From positions 62,001 to 126,000 of the forward strand of contig NZ_JBHTKJ010000012.1 in assembly GCF_042675965.1 (NCBI RefSeq): DNA of 64,000 nt, read 5' to 3'. The notes beneath the pieces are model-generated. The model was not told the DNA's origin. It saw only the letters and a list, made by a program, of their open reading frames with translations, and did no database searches. Position numbers and translations under genes: made by a program. The DNA is from Virgibacillus_R byunsanensis (GTDB lineage: Bacteria; Bacillota; Bacilli; Bacillales; Amphibacillaceae). Below, in pieces: positions 1 to 7,197 of the stretch (position 1 is its first letter; every line of letters begins with the position of its first letter).

Positions 1-919
1 GCCCCAGTCCGGTAATTAATTCAGGTGCAAATTTCTTTTTAATTTCACAAAAACTATCTTCATCTATGATTCGATCGATGAAATCATACATATTAAAAGG
101 AGCATTTTGGTTTTCAGGTATTAGGTCTGTTATAGTTTTTTCAAATGACTTTATTTCCTTTGGTTCAACTTTGTTAGGTTTTTCTTTAAAGCTAGCAGGG
201 AAATAACTTAAATAATTACGGGTATAGCTAATAGCTTCCTCCTCAGATTTCACCAGCACATCTCCACAGCCTGAAATAGAACAGTGCATCTGAGCGCCAC
301 CCATTTCTTCTAGACTAACTTTTTCTCCAATTACCTTTTCAGCCATTCGAGGGGATCCAAGATACATAGATGCATTGCCGTCAACCATTATGACGATATC
401 ACAAAATGCTGGAATGTAAGCACCACCAGCAGCCGATGGTCCAAATAGTAGGCATACCTGCGGAACACGACCAGAAAGTTTTATTTGATTGTGAAATATT
501 CTGCCTGCTCCACGTCTGCCAGGGAACATTTCAACCTGATCTGTAATTCTTGCTCCTGCTGAATCTACTAGATATAACATTGGTATGTCTAATTTTTCTG
601 CTGTTTCTTGAATACGAATTATCTTTTCTACTGTATGTTTGCCCCATGAACCAGCTTTTACTGTTGAATCGTTTGCCATGACACATACAGCTTGGCCGTT
701 GACTCTACCAATTCCAGTTACGACACCATCTGAAGGCAAACTATCATCCATACAGTTTGCAAAAAAAGCATCTTCAATATCGATCTCTTCATCAAATAAT
801 AATTTTAAGCGGTCACGAACAAATAATTTACCTTTTTCTTCGTTTTTTTGGTGATATTTCTCGTGTCCACCTTTTTCTATTTTTTCCACTCGTTCTTTTA
901 AGTCTTCTACATATGACAT
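1..919 (-). CDS. yngE: Acyl-CoA carboxylase, carboxyltransferase subunit (partial)
   Basis: Reading from an ATG at 919 to the window edge gives about 306 residues of a crotonase-fold carboxyltransferase with no stop, so the C-terminus lies outside. Visible family blocks are KGGHEKYHQKNEEKGKLFVR near the N-terminus, the oxyanion segment GPSAAGGAYIPAF, and MYLGSPRMAEKVIGEKVSLE. It would transfer CO2 from carboxybiotin to an acyl-CoA, acting with the biotin carboxylase and carrier encoded upstream. A strong ribosome binding site (AGGAGG) precedes the ATG, 20 bp after the enoyl-CoA hydratase stop. The order matches B. subtilis yngJ-I-HA-HB-(G)-F-E. Methylcrotonyl-CoA or another branched acyl-CoA is the likely substrate by context; propionyl-CoA cannot be excluded. 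Confidence 0.93.
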   Translation of the reverse strand, partial: MSYVEDLKERVEKIEKGGHEKYHQKNEEKGKLFVRDRLKLLFDEEIDIEDAFFANCMDDSLPSDGVVTGIGRVNGQAVCVMANDSTVKAGSWGKHTVEKIIRIQETAEKLDIPMLYLVDSAGARITDQVEMFPGRRGAGRIFHNQIKLSGRVPQVCLLFGPSAAGGAYIPAFCDIVIMVDGNASMYLGSPRMAEKVIGEKVSLEEMGGAQMHCSISGCGDVLVKSEEEAISYTRNYLSYFPASFKEKPNKVEPKEIKSFEKTITDLIPENQNAPFNMYDFIDRIIDEDSFCEIKKKFAPELITGLG

Positions 920-938
920 GTTTTGTGACCTCCTGCGA

Positions 939-1718
939 TTATTTACCTTTATATACAGGTTTTCTTTTTCCTCTGAATGCTTGTAATCCTTCTGTACGAT
1001 CGCCTGTTGGAATCGTTTCTTTATAGCACAAGTGTTCTATAGCTAAACCTGTTGTAATATCTGTTTGAAAACCTTGATTAATAGCTGTTTTTGCCTGTTT
1101 TATTGCGACAGGACCGTTGTTACTTATTAATCTGGCTATTTCAATGGCACTTTCTACTACATCATTGGATATTGTTTTCTTTTCAATCAAACCAATCTCA
1201 AGTGCTTCCGTTGATGTTACCGGCTTTGCTGTATAAATCAGACGTTTTGCCTGCCCTAAACCAATCAAGCGGGAAAGGCGTTGTGTACCGCCCGCACCAG
1301 GTATAATAGCAAGTGAGGTTTCAGTGAGTCCCATCTTTGCGTTTTCTGATGCAATTCGAATGTCACAAGCTAGTGCAAGTTCTAGACCACCACCAAATGC
1401 AACACCATTCATAGCAGCTATAACTGGGATTTTCAGTTGTTCAACAGTAGTTACCGACTTACCAATGTAACTTACAGCACTAATAACTTGATCATCAGAC
1501 ATTTCTTTTCTTTCCTTTAAGTCAGCACCAGCACAGAAAGCCTTTTCACCTGCTCCGGTAATAATGACACAGCGAATCGTTTCGGTTTGATCAATACGTT
1601 GCAGGTGATTATTTAGTTCATCCAGTAAATTTTTCGACATTGCATTGGCTACTTCTGGGCGGTTAAGTGTGAGTATTGCAATGTGCTCTTCTATTATTTT
1701 GTAGTCAATTAAAGGCAC
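939..1718 (-). CDS. yngF: Enoyl-CoA hydratase/isomerase family protein (methylglutaconyl-CoA hydratase-like)
   Basis: This is a crotonase-family protein of 259 residues. Motifs include GEKAFCAGADLKER (oxyanion hole), GGGLELALACDIRIA and IIPGAGGTQRLSRLIG with the catalytic Glu region. It resembles B. subtilis YngF (about 260 residues). An ATG exists at 1742, but the ribosome binding site GAAAGGAG lies inside that extension and sits 7 nt before a GTG at 1718, so the GTG start is preferred. In the operon it would hydrate the carboxylated enoyl-CoA (methylglutaconyl-CoA in leucine breakdown). The next step, HMG-CoA lyase, is not encoded beside it. Confidence 0.93.
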   Translation of the reverse strand: MPLIDYKIIEEHIAILTLNRPEVANAMSKNLLDELNNHLQRIDQTETIRCVIITGAGEKAFCAGADLKERKEMSDDQVISAVSYIGKSVTTVEQLKIPVIAAMNGVAFGGGLELALACDIRIASENAKMGLTETSLAIIPGAGGTQRLSRLIGLGQAKRLIYTAKPVTSTEALEIGLIEKKTISNDVVESAIEIARLISNNGPVAIKQAKTAINQGFQTDITTGLAIEHLCYKETIPTGDRTEGLQAFRGKRKPVYKGK

Positions 1719-1750
1719 ATAAACACTCCTTTCCTCTATCATTATTTTTA

Positions 1751-1897
1751 TTAGAAAACTGGGCTTATCGTTAAAGGGATTCTTAGTAAGCGTACTTTGC
1801 TTTCTTAGAGTCCCTTATGCTCTGGAGTGCAATCCTTTATGGAGAAAGCCTTAGTTGCACTTATGTAGATAAGAAAATTTTTTCTTTCTTATCTACT
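1751..1897 (+). repeat. Family A dispersed stem-loop repeat (variant with an internal insert)
   Basis: It begins TTAGAAAACTGGGCTTATCG and ends with the hairpin GTAGATAAGAAA ... TTTCTTATCTAC. The same start and end occur at 7076, 15206 (reverse), 25297 and 57456 (reverse). This copy carries about 70 extra bases in the middle, including CTTATGCTCTGGAGTGCAATC, which also appears in the repeat beside recA. It fills the gap between the hydratase and the biotin carrier genes and shows no coding potential. Confidence 0.85.
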
Positions 1898-1927
1898 AAA
1901 ATAGGATAGTAGTTTAGGCTCTATTTA

Positions 1928-2140
1928 TTATCCAACAATTGCAATAACATCGCCTTCATTAACGAAGTCGCCCTCAGCTACTTTTAATTCCTTAACTGTA
2001 CCTCCTGTTTCAGTTGCAATTGGTATCTCCATCTTCATAGACTCAAGTATGACGATATCTTGCCCATCCTTTACCTCTTCCCCTTCACTAACTGTTATTT
2101 TCCATACACTTCCTGCCATAGTTGCTTTAATTTCTTCCAT
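1928..2140 (-). CDS. yngHB: Biotin/lipoyl attachment carrier protein of acyl-CoA carboxylase
   Basis: A stand-alone biotinyl domain of 70 residues. The biotinylation motif ESMKME places the modified lysine at residue 36, flanked by the Gly-rich turns of the hammerhead fold (SEGEEVKDGQ and AEGDFVNEGD). It carries CO2 between the biotin carboxylase (13 bp upstream) and the carboxyltransferase. The gene matches B. subtilis YngHB in size and position. A ribosome binding site (AAGGAGGATTTT) precedes the ATG. It is too short to be AccB of the acetyl-CoA carboxylase, which has an N-terminal extension. Confidence 0.95.
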   Translation of the reverse strand: MEEIKATMAGSVWKITVSEGEEVKDGQDIVILESMKMEIPIATETGGTVKELKVAEGDFVNEGDVIAIVG

Positions 2141-2153
2141 GATAAAATCCTCC

Positions 2154-3509
2154 TTATTTTGTTTTAATCAGTGGTAAATAATAATCTTGCACAAAAGATG
2201 TCAACGTATTTCCTTTTTTAAACTGCTCATGTTCAATCGTTTTTAGTAACATTGGTATATTTGTTTTTATACCTTCTATTTTATACTGTAATAGAGCATC
2301 TTTTAACATGGAAATAGCCTCATCTCGATTCGATCCTTTCACTATTAATTTAGCAATCATTGGATCGTAGAACGGTGTGACATCATAATTATTTGTTACA
2401 GCTACTTCGTTTCTTATGTTCTCTCCTGTTGGTATGTTGAACGTATTTATATGCCCAGGTGATGGAAAGAATGTTTCTGGGTCTTCTGCATAAATTCTTA
2501 CTTCAATAGCATGCCCATCAATTTCCAACGTATTTTGATCGATATCGAGTGCTTTACCGTTAGCTATATCGATTTGCTTTTCTACAATATCCAACCCGGT
2601 AATTTCTTCTGTTACTGGATGTTCAACCTGGATACGTGTATTCATTTCTAAGAAGTAGAATTTTTCATGATCATCAACTAAAAACTCAATTGTTCCTGCA
2701 TTGATATAACCTAATGCTTTTGCTGCCTTAACGGATGCCTCGCCCATTGCATCTCTAGTTGACTGTGAGATGAATGAAGATGGAGCTTCTTCTATTACTT
2801 TCTGATTTCTTCGTTGGATAGAACATTCTCGTTCAAACAAGTGAACGACATTACCGTGTTGATCGGCTAAAAGCTGTATTTCGATATGTCTAGCATTCTC
2901 AAGCTTTTTCTCCATAAACATAGCACCATCTCCAAAAAAGGTTTGGGCACGTTTAGAATTATTTGCGAATGCTTTTACCAATTCATCATCAGATGTTACA
3001 ACCTGCATGCCTATTCCACCGCCTCCAGCAGAGGCTTTAAGCATAATGGGATACCCAATATCTTTAGCAATCTTAATTGCTTCATCAGAGTCACTTAAAG
3101 CTCCATCTGTACCAGGAACTACAGGGACCCCAGCTGCTTGCATGGCTTTTCTGGCTTCGATTTTACTTCCCATTTTGCCCATCACTTCTTCTGTTGGTCC
3201 AATAAATAGAATGCCTGATTCTTTACATTTCATTGCAAATTGACCATTTTCACTTAAAAATCCATATCCTGGGTGAATGGCATCAACACCTGCTTCTTTA
3301 GCAATAGAAATAATTTTATCGACATGTAAATAGCTTTCATTAACACGAGATGGGCCAAGCAAATAACTTTCATCTGCCATGGAAACAAATGGAGCTTTTT
3401 GATCTGCTTCAGAAAATACTGCAACTGTATGAATACCCATTTTAGCGCATGTACGAATAATCCGGGAAGCAATCTCCCCTCTGTTTGCAATCAGTACTTT
3501 TTTAATCAT
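2154..3509 (-). CDS. yngHA: Biotin carboxylase subunit of acyl-CoA carboxylase
   Basis: 451 residues with the full biotin carboxylase architecture: N-terminal pre-ATP-grasp domain (IANRGEIASRIIRTCAKMG), ATP-grasp domain with the glycine-rich loop AGGGGIGM at about 161-168, metal/catalytic block FLEMNTRIQVEHPVTE around 280-295, and a C-terminal biotin carboxylase domain. It uses ATP and bicarbonate to carboxylate the biotin of the adjacent carrier. The length is typical for a single-domain AccC/YngHA enzyme. Operon context rather than sequence separates it from the fatty-acid AccC. It lies 10 bp after the AMP-ligase gene. Confidence 0.95.
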   Translation of the reverse strand: MIKKVLIANRGEIASRIIRTCAKMGIHTVAVFSEADQKAPFVSMADESYLLGPSRVNESYLHVDKIISIAKEAGVDAIHPGYGFLSENGQFAMKCKESGILFIGPTEEVMGKMGSKIEARKAMQAAGVPVVPGTDGALSDSDEAIKIAKDIGYPIMLKASAGGGGIGMQVVTSDDELVKAFANNSKRAQTFFGDGAMFMEKKLENARHIEIQLLADQHGNVVHLFERECSIQRRNQKVIEEAPSSFISQSTRDAMGEASVKAAKALGYINAGTIEFLVDDHEKFYFLEMNTRIQVEHPVTEEITGLDIVEKQIDIANGKALDIDQNTLEIDGHAIEVRIYAEDPETFFPSPGHINTFNIPTGENIRNEVAVTNNYDVTPFYDPMIAKLIVKGSNRDEAISMLKDALLQYKIEGIKTNIPMLLKTIEHEQFKKGNTLTSFVQDYYLPLIKTK

Positions 3510-3519
3510 CTACTCTCTC

Positions 3520-5154
3520 CTATTTGTTAAATTGTTGAACTGCTATTTCTTTTAGTTTAAATTTCTGTATTTTTCCACTTGCAGTCATTGGATACGCGTC
3601 AACAAATTCAATATACTTAGGGATTTTATGGTGTGATATTCTACCTTCGCAATACGATTTTACATCATTTTCAGTTAACAAATTACCTTCTTTTAAGATA
3701 ATCCAGGCCATTACTTCTTCACCATATTTCGCATCTGGCAGTCCAATTACTTGCACGTCCATTATTGCTGGGTGTTGATAGAGAAACTCTTCAATTTCTC
3801 TGGGATAAATATTTTCGCCCCCTCGAATGATCATATCTTTCATCCGTCCGGTAATTTCCATATAACCATTTTCATCTATTTGCGCAAGATCTCCAGTATG
3901 AAGCCATCCAGCAGTATCAATAGCTGCATTTGTAGCATCAGGGTTGTTATAATACCCTTTCATAACATGATATCCTCTAGTACACAATTCTCCAGGTACT
4001 CCTTGTATCTGTTCTTCGTTTGTGCCAGGTACCATTATCTTCACTTCAACATTCGGGTGTGGTTTTCCAACAGTACTAGCCTTCACTTCGATTGGATCAT
4101 CAGTTTTTGTTTGGGTAATAACTGGTGATGATTCTGTTTGACCATATGCAATGGTGATTTCTGATGCCCCCATTTTTGTCATCACATCATTCATCACTTC
4201 AATTGGACAAGTTGATCCTGCCATGATACCTGTACGTAAATATGAGAAATCATACTTAGAGAAGTTCGGATGATTCAGTTCTGCGATAAACATTGTAGGT
4301 ACACCATGTAACCCTGTACATTTTTCCTCAGAGACTGCTTTCATGACTTGATCAGGATCAAACTGTTCCAAAATAACCATGGTTGCCCCTTTGGAAACCG
4401 CAGCAAGTACACCTAATACACAGCCGAAACAGTGGAAAAACGGAACAGGTATACAAAGGCGATCGTTGTTGGTCAATTTCATACAGTCTGCTATTTGATT
4501 GCCATTATTGACGATATTATGATGAGTTAGCATAACACCTTTAGGAAAACCGGTTGTTCCTGAAGTATATTGCATATTGATAACATCATCATAATGTAAT
4601 GAGTTCTGCCTTACTATTAATTCTTGATCAGATATCGTATTTCTTTTATCAATTAATTCATTCCAAGTATAAGCATTTGAATAATCATCATCACTTATGA
4701 CAATTATGTTTTTTAAAAATGGAACTTTATCTGAGTGTAGGTTACCTTTCTCAGCTTGATCAAATTCAGGGCACACCTGTTTTAAAATGTCAATATACGA
4801 TGTTCCTTTATATGATTCTGCCAAAATAAGTGTAGTAGCTTCAGATTGTTTTAATAGATACTCTAGTTCATTTGCTTGATAACTTGTATTTACTGTAACG
4901 AGAACTGCACCCATTTTTCCAGTTGCAAATTGTGTTGTAAGCCACTCTGGTTTATTATCAGACCAAATCGCAACATGTTCACCTTTTTCAATCCCAATAG
5001 ACATAAGACTTTTTGCTGCTTGATTAGCCATTTGATCAAATTCTTTGTATGTTTTTCTTAAATTTAACTCAGGATAGATAACTGCTTCTTGATCTGGATA
5101 TAGATTCACTTGTTCTTCTAATAATTCGCCGACAGTTGCATTGATAAGAACCAT
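3520..5154 (-). CDS. yngI: AMP-dependent acyl-CoA synthetase
   Basis: 544 residues of the ANL adenylate-forming family. Core motifs are YTSGTTGFPKGVMLTH (P-loop-like A3), AYGQTESSPV (A5), GWLHTGDLAQIDENGYMEITGRMKDMI (A7-A8) and the C-terminal lysine motif TASGKIQKFKL (A10). It activates a carboxylic acid to its CoA thioester. In this operon a branched or medium-chain acid is plausible, but the substrate cannot be read from sequence. It lies between the dehydrogenase and biotin carboxylase genes with a good ribosome binding site (GGAGGGGA). Same position as B. subtilis yngI. Confidence 0.93.
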   Translation of the reverse strand: MVLINATVGELLEEQVNLYPDQEAVIYPELNLRKTYKEFDQMANQAAKSLMSIGIEKGEHVAIWSDNKPEWLTTQFATGKMGAVLVTVNTSYQANELEYLLKQSEATTLILAESYKGTSYIDILKQVCPEFDQAEKGNLHSDKVPFLKNIIVISDDDYSNAYTWNELIDKRNTISDQELIVRQNSLHYDDVINMQYTSGTTGFPKGVMLTHHNIVNNGNQIADCMKLTNNDRLCIPVPFFHCFGCVLGVLAAVSKGATMVILEQFDPDQVMKAVSEEKCTGLHGVPTMFIAELNHPNFSKYDFSYLRTGIMAGSTCPIEVMNDVMTKMGASEITIAYGQTESSPVITQTKTDDPIEVKASTVGKPHPNVEVKIMVPGTNEEQIQGVPGELCTRGYHVMKGYYNNPDATNAAIDTAGWLHTGDLAQIDENGYMEITGRMKDMIIRGGENIYPREIEEFLYQHPAIMDVQVIGLPDAKYGEEVMAWIILKEGNLLTENDVKSYCEGRISHHKIPKYIEFVDAYPMTASGKIQKFKLKEIAVQQFNK

Positions 5155-5178
5155 GAATTTTCCCCTCCTGTATCTATT

Positions 5179-6321
5179 CTAGCAGCCTAGTTGTCTTGCA
5201 ATTACCATTCGTTGAATTTCCGATGTTCCTTCGCCAATTTCTAATAGTTTCGCATCACGCAAATACCTTTCCACTTCATACTCACGCATGTAGCCATAAC
5301 CACCGTGAATTTGAATGGCTTGATTAGCATTACGAAAAGCAGTCTCAGTGGCATATAATTTTGCGTAAGCAGCTTCTTTTGAGAATGGTTTGTCATGATC
5401 TTTTAGCCATGCAGCTTTGTACACCATGTTCCGTGCAAGTTCTACTTCCATAGCCATGTCTGCAAGCTTAAATTGAATTGCTTGAAAGTCAGATATAGGT
5501 TTACCAAATTGTTTTCGTTCTTTTGCATAATTTAATGCTTTATCCAAAGAAGCTTGAGCAATACCTAAACCAAGTGCAGCTATAGATATTCTCCCACCAT
5601 CCAAGGTATAAAGAAATTGCTTAAAGCCTTTTTCTGGATCTCCCAGTAAATTTTCCTTTGGCACACGAACACTGTCTAATACAATCTCGGCTGTGTCTGA
5701 ACCACGAACACCCATTTTGTCATAATTACTTGTAATCGATATTCCGTTCGAATCGGTTGGAACGATAATTGCTGAGATAATATTTTTTCCACGATGATCT
5801 TTACCTGTGACAGCGGTTACAATTATTGTCTTTGCAAAACTAGCATTCGTGATAAAGCATTTTTCGCCATTTATTATGTAATCATCGCCATCTTCCACGG
5901 CAGTCGTTTTCGTACCACCTGCATCAGATCCTGCATTTGGTTCTGTTAGACCAAAAGCCCCTAAAGCTTTACCTTCAGCCATTGGTGTTAAGAACTTTTT
6001 CTTTTGTTCTTCTGTTCCAAAATAATAGATTGGGCTTGCCCCAAGTGATACTGTAGCAGCAAAGCTTAACCCCGTGCTTCCGCAAACACGGCCAACTTCT
6101 TCTACTGCAATAGCATAGGAAAGTGTGTCGCCATCAGAACCACCATATTTTTCTGAGAAAGGTATTCCCAACAGACCCAATTCACCCATTTGCTCAAATA
6201 TGTCTAATGGAAATTTAGCTTCTGTATCAATCTCAATCGCCCTTGGCTTTATTACGTTCTCTGCAAAATCTTGTACCATTTTTCTAATCATGGTTTGTTC
6301 TTTCGTCAATTCAAAGTTCAT
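5179..6321 (-). CDS. yngJ: Acyl-CoA dehydrogenase
   Basis: 380 residues from the ATG at 6321, which follows AAGGGGG. Longer in-frame starts up to 6351 would overlap the putative operator and lack a ribosome binding site. It is an FAD flavoprotein with FGLTEPNAGSDAGGT, the helix GGYGYMREYEVERYLRD, and IGEGTSEIQRMVIARQL at the C-terminus. The Glu in GEGTSE sits where the catalytic base of medium/short-chain acyl-CoA dehydrogenases lies. Isovaleryl-CoA dehydrogenases usually have Ala there and the base elsewhere, so leucine specificity is not proven. It is the first enzyme gene of the operon. Confidence 0.93.
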   Translation of the reverse strand: MNFELTKEQTMIRKMVQDFAENVIKPRAIEIDTEAKFPLDIFEQMGELGLLGIPFSEKYGGSDGDTLSYAIAVEEVGRVCGSTGLSFAATVSLGASPIYYFGTEEQKKKFLTPMAEGKALGAFGLTEPNAGSDAGGTKTTAVEDGDDYIINGEKCFITNASFAKTIIVTAVTGKDHRGKNIISAIIVPTDSNGISITSNYDKMGVRGSDTAEIVLDSVRVPKENLLGDPEKGFKQFLYTLDGGRISIAALGLGIAQASLDKALNYAKERKQFGKPISDFQAIQFKLADMAMEVELARNMVYKAAWLKDHDKPFSKEAAYAKLYATETAFRNANQAIQIHGGYGYMREYEVERYLRDAKLLEIGEGTSEIQRMVIARQLGC

Positions 6322-6350
6322 GTTGATCCCCCTTATAAATTGTAAACACA

Positions 6351-6368
6351 AGACCGACTGGTTGGTCT
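6351..6368. promoter_or_regulatory. Putative TetR-family operator
   Basis: The 18-bp sequence agaccgactggttggtct is a near-perfect inverted repeat: 14 of 18 positions are symmetric, with arms AGACC.AC and GT.GGTCT. It lies in the 75-bp gap between the tetR stop and the acyl-CoA dehydrogenase start, where a repressor would block or tune the operon. Its link to the TetR protein is inferred from position and form. Confidence 0.6.
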
Positions 6369-6396
6369 GTTCGGATGAATAAAAAAAACTGGATTG

Positions 6397-7026
6397 TCAA
6401 ATAAAATTAAGATCACTGCTTGACTTTGTATTGTCTTCCAACAACGAACGCAATATCAAATCGACAAAAATGTCACCAATTTCATCTATTGTTTTTGAAC
6501 CTGATTGCTTATACCATTTGTATGTCCAGTTTACCATTCCTAAAATAGCCATACCAGTAATTTCAGTGGACAAATCTTCTCTAAACTCCCCTTGATTCTT
6601 TCCTTCTTGTATTACTCCAATTAATAGATGTTTGAACTGGTCACGTTTTTTCTTTATTAATGTCTCATATTGTGGTTTCAGGTATATATTCTCCTGATAG
6701 AAAACAGATATATGAGGTTTATACAGATCAAATACCTTCACAAAATCCTTAACAATTGCTTGAAGCTTTTTTGTCGGTGAATGATACGTATTACTTGCTG
6801 TGGTTGCTTTTTCTAACACATAGGTTATAAACGTATCATGTATGACAAACAATAATTCATCCTTAGAAGTAAAATGGTGATAAAATCCACCTTTAGAAGT
6901 GCCAACCTCTTCTACAATTTGATTTACTGTAACACCGTGAAAACCATTCTTTTCAAACATTGGTAATGCAGTATGAATAATTTGTTTTCGTAAATCCGTT
7001 ATAAACCCTCCTTCCATAAAATTCAT
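6397..7026 (-). CDS. TetR-family transcriptional regulator of the acyl-CoA operon
   Basis: About 209 residues with an N-terminal TetR helix-turn-helix (TVNQIVEEVGTSKGGFYHHFTSKDELL, roughly residues 34-58) and a ligand-binding C-terminal half. It probably represses the downstream dehydrogenase-ligase-carboxylase operon until an acyl-CoA binds. The start is uncertain. Neither the ATG at 7026 nor that at 7017 has a ribosome binding site, whereas a strong GGAAGGAGGG lies just inside the reading frame. It is followed only by non-standard codons (ATA, ACG) before the conserved sequence DLRKQIIHTALPMF. Confidence 0.88.
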   Translation of the reverse strand: MNFMEGGFITDLRKQIIHTALPMFEKNGFHGVTVNQIVEEVGTSKGGFYHHFTSKDELLFVIHDTFITYVLEKATTASNTYHSPTKKLQAIVKDFVKVFDLYKPHISVFYQENIYLKPQYETLIKKKRDQFKHLLIGVIQEGKNQGEFREDLSTEITGMAILGMVNWTYKWYKQSGSKTIDEIGDIFVDLILRSLLEDNTKSSSDLNFI

Positions 7027-7075
7027 AATAACTTTAACATAGTTTTCAGAATATATAAAGTGTTTTAAATAAATA

Positions 7076-7151
7076 TTAGAAAACTTGGCTTATCGCCAAG
7101 CTTTAGTTGCACTTAATGCAGATAAGAAAATTTTATGCTTTCTTATCTGCT
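7076..7151 (+). repeat. Family A dispersed stem-loop repeat (most regular copy)
   Basis: Two hairpins in tandem: CTTGGC-ttatc-GCCAAG at 7084-7100, then GCAGATAAGAAA ... TTTCTTATCTGC at about 7118-7150, joined by TTTAGTTGCACTTAAT. It lies between tetR and parC and abuts the parC terminator. Related copies are at 1751, 15123, 25297 and 57367. Confidence 0.88.
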
Positions 7152-7154
7152 AAA

Positions 7155-7187
7155 AAAAGACAGCTTCAAATTACGAAGCTATCTTTT
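7155..7187 (-). terminator. Rho-independent terminator of parC
   Basis: Inverted repeat AAAAGATAGCTTC / GAAGCTGTCTTTT with one mismatch and a run of seven T on the minus strand, 11 bp after the parC stop. Confidence 0.85.
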
Positions 7188-7197
7188 CCTATAGTAA

